Under the pieces are notes generated by a model. It worked only from the letters and a program-made list of their open reading frames with translations, ran no database searches and was not told the DNA's origin. A stretch of DNA of 64,000 nucleotides from Sambucus nigra (taxonomy: Eukaryota > Streptophyta > Magnoliopsida > Dipsacales > Adoxaceae): assembly GCA_949130495.1 (NCBI GenBank), contig CASBWL010000047.1, positions 1,426,001 through 1,490,000 of the forward strand. Direction: 5' to 3'. The stretch's first letter is position 1, and each line of letters opens with the position of its first letter. Shown piece after piece: positions 46,325-58,560 of this stretch. A program made the position numbers and the translations under genes.

Positions 46325-47560
46325 ATGCCGCCTAAGAGAAGGCGTCCCGCTAGGTGCAATAGTGTTGTTGAGGATGAGGTTGGTCCTCCACCGCCATCGG
46401 GGAATATCAGTGCCACTGATGTGTCAAATATCGTGGCCCAAGATGTTAATACAGCGATGACTGTAGTGGTACAACAAATGCCACAAGCTCAAGTGAGGGG
46501 ACAAAAAGCTCTAGTTCCTACGGGACCTTCTCAGTGGGAACGGGTAAGAGAGTCTTTCCTAAAGGGTCATCCCCCAGAATTCGATGGAGGTTTGGGCGTG
46601 ATAAGGGAAAACCAGTGGAAGAAGGACATGCAGCGCCATCTTAGAATGGTGGAATGTAGTGAGGAGAAGAAGAAGATCCTCGTTACCTTTAATCTTGTCG
46701 GATCGGCCTTACACTTGTGGGAGTCAATGACTACGCCCGAACAAAGGGATACAATGTCGATCACCAATTTTTGGGCTTTATTTGAGGAAAAGTATTTCCC
46801 TCCCGCAGTTCAAAGGGAGATGCAGAGGAAGCTTCAAGATTTAGTACAAGGGGAGAGATCGATTACCGAGTACGAAGAGGAGTTCACCCAGCTAGCTAGT
46901 TTTGTACTGGATGAAGTGACTCCAAAAGCAAAGAGAATATCCAGATTTGTAGGAGGTTTATGTGGGCGAATAAAACAACATTTGCTTGGAAACCCGACTT
47001 TACTGACCTTCGGGGATGTGATGAATGTTGCTCTGCTTCACTGTCAAGAGCATAGGTTATTTGTGCATAATAATAAGAAGGCTGCAACGATGGGGCAAGT
47101 GGTTAAACCGGGAGGTAATGGGATTGGAGGGGGAACATCTTCTTCGTCCCAATCCTCGGGGAATAAGCAGAGAGAGAGGGATCCCCAGCAAGGGGATTTG
47201 TCTAAATGCCAACATTTTGGTGGGTCTAATGCTGGTGGCAATAATAATAGCAGGCCGGGTCAAGGCGGACATCAACAACAGGGAGGCAGAGGTGGAAATG
47301 GAGGTAGGGGCCAGCAGGGCCGAGGTGCGGGGTAGTTCAGAAACAATCAAGGTAGGAATCAGGATAATGCGGCTAATAAATGCTTTCAATGTGGGGAGTT
47401 GGGCCATTATAAGAGGGCGTGTCCACAGTTGGTTGGAGGGCATCTTCCTAGGGCGCCACAATAGCCGTATGTACAGTTTCTGTCCCAGGCACCGAATCCG
47501 ATTGCTCCTCCTCAGCAGGGGCAACTACAGTATGGACGGGTCTATCATATTCAGGAGGCT
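46325..47560 (+). pseudogene. gag: Element C gag (in-frame stops)
   Basis: ATG at 46325 opens MPPKRRRPAR; the gag domain is closely similar to B (RHLRMVECSEEKK, LWESMT, ITEYEEEF). It is open for 336 codons, then TAG at 47333-47335, just before the CCHC zinc knuckle [14 protein letters not shown] (47381-47422). A second TAG at 47462-47464 replaces the CAG present in B. The first stop lies only two codons from the position of B's TGA. The frame otherwise continues into pol. Confidence 0.85.
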
Positions 47561-49759
47561 ATGCTTCCCCCAGCCCCTCCGGCACCGCCAGCGATCGAGG
47601 GAAAGTTTCTCATCCAGGGGCATATGGGTCGAGTACTATTTGATACGGGTGCTACACACTCTTTCATTTCTAGGAGTTTTGCTCAAACTACAGATTTGAT
47701 AAAGTCTACTGAGAGTACTTTCACTAGTGTTGAATTCTCTATGGGTGATGGTTCATTGATTTTCTTTGTTTGTAAAAACATAGGGATTAATCTTGGTAAT
47801 TTGTGCTTTGAGGCCGATTTACTCGTCCTTGACATGGTCGGGTATGACGTAATATTGGGTATGGATTGGCTAGTGAAATACCATGCGATAGTAAATTGTT
47901 ACGGGAAAAGTATAGTTTTCGCAGTTCCAGGACAAGAAATGTTCTTGGTTGTTTTGCCTTGTATGGAAGGGAGTACGAGTGCCTATTTATATTTTATTGC
48001 AGAAGATGCATATATAGATGTAGCGGTTCCCCTAAATTCTCTTTCGATTGTTAGAGACTTCGAAGATGTTTTTCGGGAAATACCGGGATTGCCTCCAAGT
48101 CGGGATATAGAGTTTGTGATTGATTTAATGCCGGGGACTCGACCGATTGCTAAGGCTCCATATCAAATGGCTCCTGTGGAAATGAGGGAGTTAAGAGATC
48201 AAATTCAGTATCTTTTGGAGCATGGGTTTATTAGGCGTAGCACGTCGCCATGGGGTGCTCCGGTATTGTTTGTGAAGAAAAGAGACGGTTCTCTCCGGTT
48301 ATGCGTGGACTATAGGGAGTTGAATAAAGTCACCATCCGGAATAAATACCCTTTAAGTCGCATCGATGATTTGTTTGACCAACTTAGGGGAGCATCATAC
48401 TTCTCCAAAATCGATTTGAGGACGGGGTATCATCAATTGAGGATACGGGAGCAAGATGTATCCAAGACTGCATTTCTGACCCGTTATGGATCCTATGAAT
48501 TCTCCCGCTGTATTTATGGATCTTATGAACAGGGTGTTTCGGGATTTCCTTGACCAGTTTGTTATTGTATTCATCGATGACATCCTAGTCTATTCTCAGA
48601 CAGAGTCGGACCATGCTACTCACTTACGGTTGGTCCTACAGAGATTGAGGGATCACAAACTGTATGCAAAGTTTGAGAAATGTGGTTTTTGGTTGAAGGA
48701 AGTTCAATTTTTGGGTCATGTGGTGTCAATCCAGGGTGTATCTGTGGATCCTACCAAGGTGATTGCGGTGAGAGAGTGGGGTCAGCCCACGACACCTACT
48801 GAGGTTCGTAGTTTTCTAGGCTTAGCAGGTTATTATCATCAATTTATTAAGGGTTTTTCAAAAATCGCTAGCCCGTGGACGAATTTGACCCGAAAGGGAG
48901 TGAGATTTGTTTGGGGCAATTCTTGTCAGGTTGTATTTGATGAGCTCAAAGATAGATTGACTTCGGCTCCAGTCCTTGCATTACCAAAACCGGGATTGGA
49001 ATATCTAGTCTTCACCGATGCATCTCTTCAGGGGTTAGGAGGTGTTCTTCAGCAAGAAAGACAAGCTATTGCTTACGCTTCTCGTAAGTTAAAGCCTCAC
49101 GAAAGGAACTATCCGGTGCATGACTTAGAGTTTGCCGCAGTTGTCTTTGCGTTGAAGATATGGAAGCATTATCTCTTGGGGGAAAAGTTTAGTCTTTTCA
49201 CAGACCATAAATCGCTGCAATATTTATTTTCACAAAAGGACTTGAATATGCGTCAGCGCCGTTGGTTGGAGTTCGTGAAAGACTACCAATTTTACATCCA
49301 TTATCACCCTGGAAAGGCAAACGTAGTAGCGGATGCCTTGAGTAGGAAGCCCGAGGGAGACTTAGCTGATGTGTGGAAAGCTAAGTGGAAACAGCTCAGT
49401 CAGGAGGATGAGGTGGTAAGAGCATTCATATCCGTGATGGACGTTACTCCTACGATTGTGGCAAGAATTGTGGAAACCCAGGGAAGAGATAAGGGTTGTC
49501 AAGACTATATACACCGACTATTGTCCGAGGGAGCGGAGTCATACTCGATTGGTTCTGAGGGTGGACTACGCTTCCATGGAAGACTTATTGTTCCTGAAGA
49601 AGGGGACTTGAGACGAGCGGTGATGGCGGAATCTCACGGGTCAAAATTTATGGTACATCCGGGAGGTGACAAGATGTACCAAGACATGCACCGTCAGTAT
49701 TGGTGGCCCGACATGAAAAGGGATATCTCGGAGTTTGTATCCCAATGCACTACTTGTCA
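47561..49759 (+). pseudogene. pol: Element C pol, 5' part: protease, RT (deleted), RNase H, start of integrase
   Basis: Protease with FDTGATHSF (catalytic Asp 47642), then RT in the gag frame to about 48502. There a 29 bp deletion relative to B removes the conserved segment between EF and PAVFM and shifts the frame. The continuation in the next frame has FIDD (about 48571), RNase H ([14 protein letters not shown]) and the integrase zinc finger up to CTTC, where element D is inserted at 49760. RT is therefore inactivated by the deletion. Confidence 0.88.
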
Positions 49760-50849
49760 TGTGACAACCCGCTCCAAATAATAACGGGTGGCCAGCCCTA
49801 TACTACATAAATCAGGTACCTCAGATGGTACAGTCTCAACATCAACATACAACACTATAATATAAGGCTAAGTACCCGAAATCATTAAGTGTGAATCGTC
49901 AAAAATTTAAACTTTTATTTTTTTAACAACAACAACAAAACCAATAATGCAAATAACCAACAATATACATCTAACTATGATGTGAAGTATGCATGCTCCA
50001 ATAATAAAAGAGTACAATACATTGTACAACAAAATCTCAGCAATGAAATACCCGAATATATTGTCGGGTAACAGACAATACAATAATCTAAATAGTGAAA
50101 TATGAAAGTGTTGATCTACAACACTTGAATACTAACCCAATATACAAACTGAATCCTAATCTAGATGTACAAAGATAGGAATCGACTAAAGCAAAGTGCC
50201 GCAACAGTCCGCTACTGCTACAGCCCACGAATCCTGAATGGGGAATATCAAAGGCGTCCTTGTGGAGGAACACCTGAAGTAGTACAATATATACAGGGAG
50301 GAAGAAAATATAAACAGGTCAGAGCCCGAGTTTTGAAAAACAGTTTATAGCAAGTGTATTAAAATTCATAATAATTATAAATGCATTATTACCTGATTTA
50401 GTTGGAATCTAACTTTTTATAATAATTCAACTCACCTCTCATCTAAAGCGCGCACTAAGCGTATGCACGTGTCTCCAAATGGATGTCCGATTCTAATTAG
50501 GTAAGAGGATTCTAGCTTAAACCCAAAAGAAGTATTTAAGTGAAACCGTCTAACCTATGTCCCAATCTACATTTAACTCAATTTTCTTTAAGTTAAATTC
50601 TTTAACTTTAATGTAATAGTTACAGTTATCTTTATAATGTTCATTTGTTGAACATATAAAGTTACATGATCCAATCTTGTCCACATCATCAAAATACATC
50701 AACAATCTCATTTACTAGAATTTTATATTCTAGTGATGCCCTTATAAGGCATGAAACCATATATATAATTATTATAGTAATTATATATGAGTTATTAGCA
50801 TTATGAATATAAAGACTAAACTCCTCTCGATTCTCAACACGGCACTGCG

Positions 50850-51260
50850 TTTCGTGCGTGGGACGTATCGCCGAAGCAAAATCCAAACAAGGAACCCCCC
50901 CGTTACACTACTCATGACCGTATAAATCCTCGAGGCTCATTATGACCTCAATTCATGAAGCATGTAACCCAAATTTATTTCCAATTTTAATTAATTAATA
51001 TTCCCAAATCTCAACAGTACACGACATTTCATGCGTGGGACGTCTCGTCGAAGCGAAATCCAAACAAGGAACCCCCCCGTTACACTACTCCTGGTACTGT
51101 CGATTGTCGGGATAGGTGATATATATATAAATATTTATGAGCATTAAGGACTAAACTTATCCCCAAGTTCCAACATTACACTGCGGTTCGTGCATGGGAC
51201 GTCTCGCCGAGGAGAAATCCAAACAAGGAACCCCCCCGATACACTAATCCTGGCAATGTA
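50850..51260. repeat. Hairpin motif repeats (three copies), element D left LTR
   Basis: Three copies about 155-175 bp apart (near 50860, 51035, 51192) of GTGGGACGTCTCGCCGA-like sequence followed by AATCCAAACAAGGAACCCCC and CGTTACACTACTCCTG, the reverse complement of the motif in element A. Confidence 0.68.
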
Positions 51261-51518
51261 GGTCGTTGAGGTCCATTATGCCCTTGACACTCAAATACAA
51301 GCACAAGCAATAATAACCATCCAACCGAGCTATAACTCGAAGGACGCAGGCTCACATGCTATCATCTTCGAGCAGCCCATATACTTAGCAAACTGGGGCC
51401 ACCTGGTGGGGTTCAACGACACCCACCTCGTGATATACTCACGCACACAACGTCCGGGAAGCGGTCATAGTTCCTAACCGGCAAGTGAGAGCGTCACATA
51501 CCCCCGACCTCTCACCCC

Positions 51519-51560
<42 letters not shown>

Positions 51561-52444
51561 TAAATGTCATTTGCTGACCACAAAGGACGACTATGACCTG
51601 GGGAATATCCACATCCTACTTTTCTAGTCAGAATGATCACCCTCTACGGACGAAACTTCCCAATGATAGAAAGAAGGGGGTATGCTTAACATGTATATAC
51701 ACCAACATATAAGGTATACACACATCCCACATAATAAAGATATACCCTTTTATATTGGGTATACCTGCAACATCATATTCATTTCCATTATACGCCCATT
51801 GGCGAAATTTGGTTAACATCATTGTTTGGTATTTTACTCTCAAGATATACTAACGCCCAACCTCTCACATTAACCCCACTTAGTATATGCTATACTAATT
51901 CTCGCTTGAAGCTCTCATGTCGCTTCTATGATGAATTGACTCTCAATTCTATTTAACTTAAGGATGTTCTTTTATCCTAATGCACCTCAATTAGCATTTC
52001 TCATTGTGTGAGATATCTCCCGAATCAATCATCAATAAGGATATTTCTGTATCCGTATACACATCAATTAACATTCATACTTCTCCATCTATCATAGGGT
52101 TCAATTCATTTTTATGAACCGTTAAAGTTATCCCCTTTTTTGGAATTGGATCCTTTGATCAGATATCTCTAAATAATTCTCTTTCTTTCCTATGAATGTC
52201 AATTAGTATCTCCAAGTACAATCTCCAAATCAAGGTGGGCTTCCCCACTTAGAAAATACCAAAATATCTAGTCGGTATTCCTCAAATTTAGTCAATATGA
52301 CTCCAATCATTTCTTATAAGAGAAACTCGTTAAAAGTCTACAAAACATACTCCCAATATCTCCTATAGAGATCCCCAATCGATAACCCCTAACAAAATGG
52401 GATAAAATTCCATTTAGAAAAATAATCCCTCAAAAGCCCAAATT

Positions 52445-52648
52445 TCGAATCGACTCGGGCCAATTCCGAATCGATTCGGCCCAGCGAATCGATTCGGCCA
52501 GGAAGGCGAATCGATTCGGGTCATCAGACCTGGGATTCTGTCTCAGTCCGAATCGATTCGGCTGGAGTTTGAATCGATTCGGTCACTCAGACCTGGGCAC
52601 CTGCATAATTTCGAATCAATTCGGCTAGGGGGCCGAATCGATTCGGCC
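52445..52648. repeat. ATCGAT palindrome cluster, element D left LTR
   Basis: Eight palindromes in four pairs, mostly CCGAATCGATTCGG or close variants (GAATCGACTCGG, GAATCAATTCGG). Confidence 0.75.
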
Positions 52649-52919
52649 CTTCAGGACCTCGAAAATGGCTACTTTTTAAGTAAGCCAAAATACCCAAAAA
52701 TCAATTTAATGGTTTTCTCTCCATTTCTCTTCAACCCAATCACAAATATAACATCAATATTCATCCTAGAATACATATAAACTAATTTCTAATCTTAAAT
52801 CAACGATCTACATATTAAATCTAAGATTATACATAAAAGTTAGGTTTTGTCAATTTTAAACCGAAAACCAAAAATATCAATCCACAAATCATGCAATAAA
52901 TGTACACAACAATTATTTA

Positions 52920-53046
52920 GCAAGTTTAATCACTTGCCTCGGGTTCGTAGGGTCTAAATCCTCCTTGAGATCGTGTATTTGCCCGGAAATCCTCTTTCTC
53001 CCTCTTTTTCTCCTTCCTTTTCTTCTTTCTTTCTTTCTCTCTTTGG
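52920..53046 (-). promoter_or_regulatory. GA-rich tract and GCAAGT stem-loop, element D left LTR
   Basis: On the minus strand a purine tract (53046 down to 52991) is followed by GAGGCAAGTGATTAAACTTG and C, with GCAAGT pairing with ACTTGC (52920-52937). Confidence 0.45.
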
Positions 53047-53372
53047 AGAATTGTTTCTCCCGTAGGCTAATTTAGCCTAAAACCCAAGATACACATCTTT
53101 AAATGATAATACACACTATAAATGACCCGATAACTTTAATTTGAGTCAAACGGTCCTAAATTATTTCGGAACCTAAGTAGACCCCAAGTACCGTTATTTC
53201 GACTTTCTTGACCCTTCCGGAAACAATGGTACCCTCAAAATTGCCATTCGACACACTTTTTAACGACTCCAAATTTTGACTTTAATTGTCAAATTAATTA
53301 TTCTCCAATAAAATATTATTTATTTCTCCCAAAATAGATTTATTACTGTTCCGAAAGTCTTGGGTTGTTACA

Positions 53373-54459
53373 AACTTCCCCACTCACAAAAAAATCATCC
53401 TCGAAATTTAGCTAAGCCTAATTTTCCCAAAGCTCAACTATTTCTAATCTAACCATCATCACTAATCCTATCTCCACTTCTACCTTCCCACGACGAATTA
53501 ATTTAATTTATTTTATTTTAAGTTAATTATGAATTAAATGAAACCAATTTCCACACTAGGGCGCCCATACACCCTTTATATTTGAGCTTTATGCTCACAA
53601 CAATCATAATGAGGATTTATTTGCCTCTAAATTCCACAATTCCAATAATATAAGTAATACTAAAATTTTAGTAGAGACAAATATGAGTGGTCCAAAGAAA
53701 TAACTCCTCTCAATTCCTGACATTCGCCACTTTTGTGTGGGGGACGTCTCGCAAAAGCGAAATCCAAACACGGAACCATCCCAATACACTACTATGTGGC
53801 GACGTTGGGGATTGAGAGTTTGTTAAATTCGGACTAGAGTTAGAAAAGTTAAATTTTATGAAAATCCTTTTGAAAGGGCCCGAAGGCCAATAAGGGTTTT
53901 ATTTTGAAAATAGTTTATTTTGAAAACAGTTTATATATTATAATATAATATAAAATGCCTTATGTCCAACATAAGGTCTTTATAGATCATCATCTATATA
54001 TAACATGTATCTCAGAAATATTATCATATTAATGAGCTAATATTTTACCTGCGTCCCATCAATCCACAATCTCAACTTTCAAACATAAACAACATCTTAC
54101 ATCATTTCAATATATAGCCTTTCTATAAGGCGTATCCATAACTGGAATACAACAATGATATAATTCTAATCATGACCATATCAAAAGAAGTAGTTTTATC
54201 ATTACTACTTATCACCATTTCCATTCTTACATTTACTACAAGGTTTAAAGCTCTTTATGAGCACCAAGAAAAATCACCAATCTTACAAAAGATAATAACA
54301 TAAGAGCCTAACTTGCTCAAAATTCTCCTCTTAGGGTCATGATATACATAATAGGGCTATATCACTACCCTTTCATAAATATCTCCCATACGATATACCC
54401 AAAACTTCACATAGTAATAATCCTATTAGTAAAGGAAAATTAACTTACGACATCGATCT
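53373..54459 (-). other. Element D interior, non-coding part with polypurine tract
   Basis: About 1.1 kb between the gag stop and the left LTR. On the minus strand it ends GTGGGGAAGTT (about 53374-53384), the plus-strand primer, just before TGTAACAACCC. Contains one extra hairpin motif (about 53730-53800, GGGGACGTCTCGCAAAAGCG). No pol remnant seen. Confidence 0.7.
53730..53800. repeat. Hairpin motif, element D interior
   Basis: GGACGTCTCGCAAAAGCGAA, ATCCAAACACGGAACC and CAATACACTACTA: one copy of the motif. CGC-AAAA-GCG forms the hairpin; the C-run is lost (CCATCCC). Confidence 0.65.
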
Positions 54460-55419
54460 CTAATCCGATTGCCCTTCCTCATCAATGGGCTCCCAAACAT
54501 AGTCCCTCGGTCTAAAGCGACCTCGAATCTGCTGTAGGGGTTTCACTTCCAAAATTTCATCAAACTGTGGTCTTTTACCTCTTTGAGGATAATCTTTCTT
54601 TTTATGACCTATTTCTTTACAAAAGAAACACTTGTCCATAAACCCTTTCTGCCCACTCGCATTACTGACACTCTCATCGCCAAACTGACTTGATGAACTC
54701 GAATCTCCAAAGTTATTACTCTCTTGCGAATGAAAACTATATTCATGACACTTTAATAGTACCGGATTTACTGCCTCAACGAAATTCTTTAACTAAGGAC
54801 TTTCTAACAAATGTTGTTGGATTTTCCAATCTAAACCTCGAACAAACTTTGATATACGTTTCTCTTCTGTATTTACCTCATTAGGTACTAATCTCTCCCA
54901 TAGAGAAAAATATTCTTCATATTCTATCACCGTCCTATTTCCTTGAAAAATCCCCCTATCCTGAGTAGGGGAAAGTAAATACCTTCGATCAAAAAGTTCC
55001 CAAAATTCTTTTATAGGTAGAGTATCTCTCTGTTCAGATGTGGTGACAGATTCCCACCAAAGGAAAGCGGCACCCGATAACCTAAAGGTGGCTAAAAATT
55101 GTTTTTGCACCTCACTACACTCAACCATACGAAGGTGCCTCTGTATACTATTCTTCCATTGACTTGCAGCCATTGCATCAACTCCCCCTGCAAACACGGG
55201 AGGATGCCCCTTGCTAAAATCTTCCTTCACTCTCCCCCATAAAGATAATCCTAAATGGGGTGGGGATGCTCGAGCGGAAGATTACTGAGCCATCGTAGAA
55301 ACAACAGCAGTTACTGCTTGTGCCACAATATTGGCAACATCATCCGTAGTCATGTTCCTTTGAGGCATTTGGGGCTGCCCTTTATTGGCCCTGACTGAAC
55401 GACCTCCCTTCGGTGGCAT
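54460..55419 (-). pseudogene. gag: Element D gag (two in-frame stops, degenerate zinc knuckle)
   Basis: Starts with ATG at 55417-55419 (MPPKGGRSVRANKG) and reads in one frame to TAG at 54460-54462, about 319 codons, with in-frame TAA at 55282-55284 and TAG at 54793-54795. The central gag domain is clearly related to B and C (RHLRMVECSEVQKQ, WWESVTTSEQRDT, EYEEYFSLWERLVP, RISKFVRGLDW). The nucleocapsid motif reads CFFCKEIGHKKKDY: the last cysteine of the CCHC knuckle is tyrosine. The frame then ends without protease. Particle formation in trans would be impaired; probably dead. Confidence 0.82.
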
Positions 55420-55581
55420 CTGAAATAAGAACAATTGTATCAGAATGCCTTTCAAATATTTTCGATTCACAGAAAGATATGGACGTATGAATGTAACCGT
55501 CCTAGCAATAAGGATCTATATCAAGAACGCTTACGAAAGATCGTAGTAACGCACACAGATCCTAAAGACACTAGAACCTGA

Positions 55582-55594
55582 TGCTCTGATACCA
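55582..55594 (-). other. Primer-binding site, element D
   Basis: The minus strand reads TGGTATCAGAGCA two bases inside the right LTR (55597). The leader continues TCAGGTTCTAGTG, as in elements A-C. Confidence 0.9.
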
Positions 55595-56689
55595 CCTGTG
55601 ACAACCCGCTCCAAATAATAACGGGTGGCCAGCCCCCTATACTACATAAATCAGGTATCTCAGATGGTACAGTGTCAACATCAACATACAACACTATAAT
55701 ATAAGGCTAACTACCCGAAATCATAAAGTGCGAATTGTCAAAAATTTAAACTTTTATTTTTTAACAACAACAACAAAACCAATAATGCACATAACCAACA
55801 ATATACATCTAACTATGATGTGAAGTGTGCATGCTCCAATAATAAAAGAGTACAATACAATGTACAACAAAATCTCAACAATGAAATACCCGAATATGCG
55901 GTCGGGTAACAGACAATACAATAATATGACTAGTGAAATATGAAAGTGTTGATCTACAACACTTGAATACTAACCCAATATACAAACTGAATCCTAATCT
56001 AGATGTACAAAGATAGGAATCGACTAAAGCAAAGTGCCACAACAGTCCACTACTGCTACAGCCCACGAATCCTGAATGGGGAATATCAAAGGCGTCCTTG
56101 CGGAGGAACACCTGAAGTAGCACAATATATAAAGGGAGGGAGAAAATATAAACGGGTGAGAGCCCGATTTTTGAAAAATAGTTTGTAGCAAGTGTATTAA
56201 AATGCATAATAATTATAAATGCGTTATTACCTGATTTAGTTGGAATCAAACTTTCCATAACAATTCAACTCACCTCTCACCTAAAGCGCGCACTAAGCGT
56301 ATGCACGTGTCTTCAAATGGATGTCCGATTCTAATTAGGTAAGAGGATTCTAGCTTAAACCTAAAAGAAGTATTTAAGTGAATTCGTTTAACCTATGTCC
56401 CAATCTACATTTACCTCAATTTTCTTTAAGTTAAGCTTTAACTTTAATGTAATCGTTACAGTTATCTTTATAATGTTCATTTGTTGAACATATAAAGTTA
56501 CATGATCCAATCATGTCCACATAATCAAAATACATCAACAATCTCATGTACTAGAATTTTATATTCTAGTGATGCCCTTATAAGGCATGAAACCATATAT
56601 ATAATTATTATAGTAATTATATATGAGTTATTAGCATCATGAATATAAAGACTAAACTCCTCTCAATTCTCAACACGGCACTGCGTTTC

Positions 56690-57130
56690 ATGCGTGGGAC
56701 GTATCGCCGAAGCAAAATCCAAACAAGGAACCCCCCTGTTACACTACTCCTGACCGTATAAATCCTCGAGGCTCATTATGCCCTCAATTCATGAAGCATG
56801 TAACCCAAATTTATTTCCAATTTTAATTAATTAATATTCCCAATTCTCAACAGTACACGGTGTTTCATGTGTGGGACGTCTCGCCGAAACGAAATCAAAA
56901 CAAGGAACCCCGCCCCCCCCCCCCCCCCCCCCCCCCCCCGCCCCCCGTTACACTACTCCTGGCACTGTCGATTGTCAGGATGGGTGATATATATATAAAT
57001 AATTATGAGCATTAAGGACTAAAATTATCCCCAAGTTCCAACATTACACTGCGGTTCGTGCGTGGGACATCTCACCGAGGCGAAATCCAAACAAGGAACC
57101 CCCCCGATACACTAATCCTGGCAATGTAGG
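56690..57130. repeat. Hairpin motif repeats (three copies), element D right LTR
   Basis: Three copies near 56700, 56872 and 57062. In the middle copy the usual run of seven C has expanded to over 30 C interrupted by G (56908-56946). Confidence 0.67.
56908..56946. repeat. Expanded poly-C run
   Basis: About 35 C with two G interruptions, at the place where other motif copies have seven C. Exact length may be affected by sequencing or assembly. Confidence 0.8.
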
Positions 57131-57386
57131 TCGTTGAGGTCCATTATGCCCTTGACACTCAAATACAAGCACAAGCAATAATAACCATCCAACCGAGCTA
57201 TAACTCGAAGGACGCAGGCTCACATGTTATCATCTTCCAGCAGCCCATATACGTAGGAAACTGGGGCCACCTGGTGGGGTTCAACGACACCCACCTCGTG
57301 ATCTACTCAAGCACACAACGTCCGGGAAGCAGCCATAGTTCCTAACCGGCAAGTGAGAGCGTCACATACCCCCGACCTCTCACCCC

Positions 57387-57389
<3 letters not shown>

Positions 57390-57470
<81 letters not shown>
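57390..57470. repeat. (TA)n microsatellite, element D right LTR
   Basis: About 80 bp of uninterrupted AT; the left LTR has about 36 bp at the same place. Confidence 0.9.
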
Positions 57471-57472
<2 letters not shown>

Positions 57473-58357
57473 TAAATGTCATTTGCTGACCACAAAGGAC
57501 GACTATGACCTCGGGAATATCCACATCCTGCTTTTCTAGTCAGAATGCTCACCCTCTACGCACGAAACTTCCCAATGATAGCAAGGAGGGGGTATGCTTA
57601 ACATGTATATACACCATCATATAAGGTATACATACATCCCACATAATAAAGATATACCCTTTTATATAGGGTATACCTGCAACATCACATTCATTTTCAT
57701 TATACGCCCATTGGCGAAATTTGATTAACATCATTGTTTAGTATTTTACTCTCAAGATATACTAACGCCCAACCTCTTACATTAACCCCACTTAGTATAT
57801 GCTATACTAATTCTCGCTTGAAGCTCTCATGTCGCTTCTATGATGAATTGACTCTCAATTCTATTTAAGTTAAGGATGTTCTTTTATCCTAATGCACCTC
57901 AATTAGCATTTCTCCTTGTGTGAGATATCTCCCGAATCAATCATCAATAAGGATATTTCTGTATCCGTATACACATCAATTAATATTCATACTTCTCCAT
58001 CTATCATAGGGTTCAATTCAGTTTTATGAACTGTTAAAGTTATCCCCCTTTTTGGTATTGGATCCTAAGATCAGATATCTCTAAATTATTCTCATTCTTT
58101 CCTATGAATGTCAATTAGTATCTCCAAGTAAAATCTCCAAATCAAGGTGGGCTTCGCCACTTAGAAAATACCAAAATATCTAGTCGGTATTCCTCAAATT
58201 TAGTCAATATGACTCCAATCATTTCTTATAAGGGAAACTCGTTAAAAGTCTACAAAACATACTCCCAATATCTCCTATAGAGATCTCCAATCGATAACCT
58301 CGAATAAAACGGGATAAAATTCCATTTAGAAAAATAATCCCTCAAAAGCCCAAATTT

Positions 58358-58560
58358 CGAATCAATTCGGGCCAATTCCGAATCGATTTGGACCAGCGAA
58401 TCGATTCGGCCAGGAAGGCGAATCGATTCGGGTCGTCAGACCTGGGATTCTGTCTCAGGCCGAATCGATTCGGCTGGAGTTTGAATCGATTCGGTCACTC
58501 AGACTTGGGCACCTGCATAATTTCAAATCGATTCGGCTAGGGGGCCGAATCGATTCGGCC
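58358..58560. repeat. ATCGAT palindrome cluster, element D right LTR
   Basis: Eight palindromes in four pairs, with C-to-T or G-to-A decay in several (GAATCAATTCGG, CGAATCGATTTGG, CAAATCGATTCGG). Confidence 0.74.

Larger units (their letters stand above)
49760..53372 (-). repeat. Element D left LTR (3' LTR in its own orientation)
   Basis: 3613 bp. Contains three copies of the hairpin motif (about 50850-51260), a block with CCGGTTAGGAACTATGACCG (minus strand) related weakly to the conserved block of A-C, a (TA)n run (51523-51558), palindromes (52445-52648), the GCAAGT stem-loop (52920-52937) and a pyrimidine tract (52991-53046, GA-rich on the minus strand). Confidence 0.9.
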
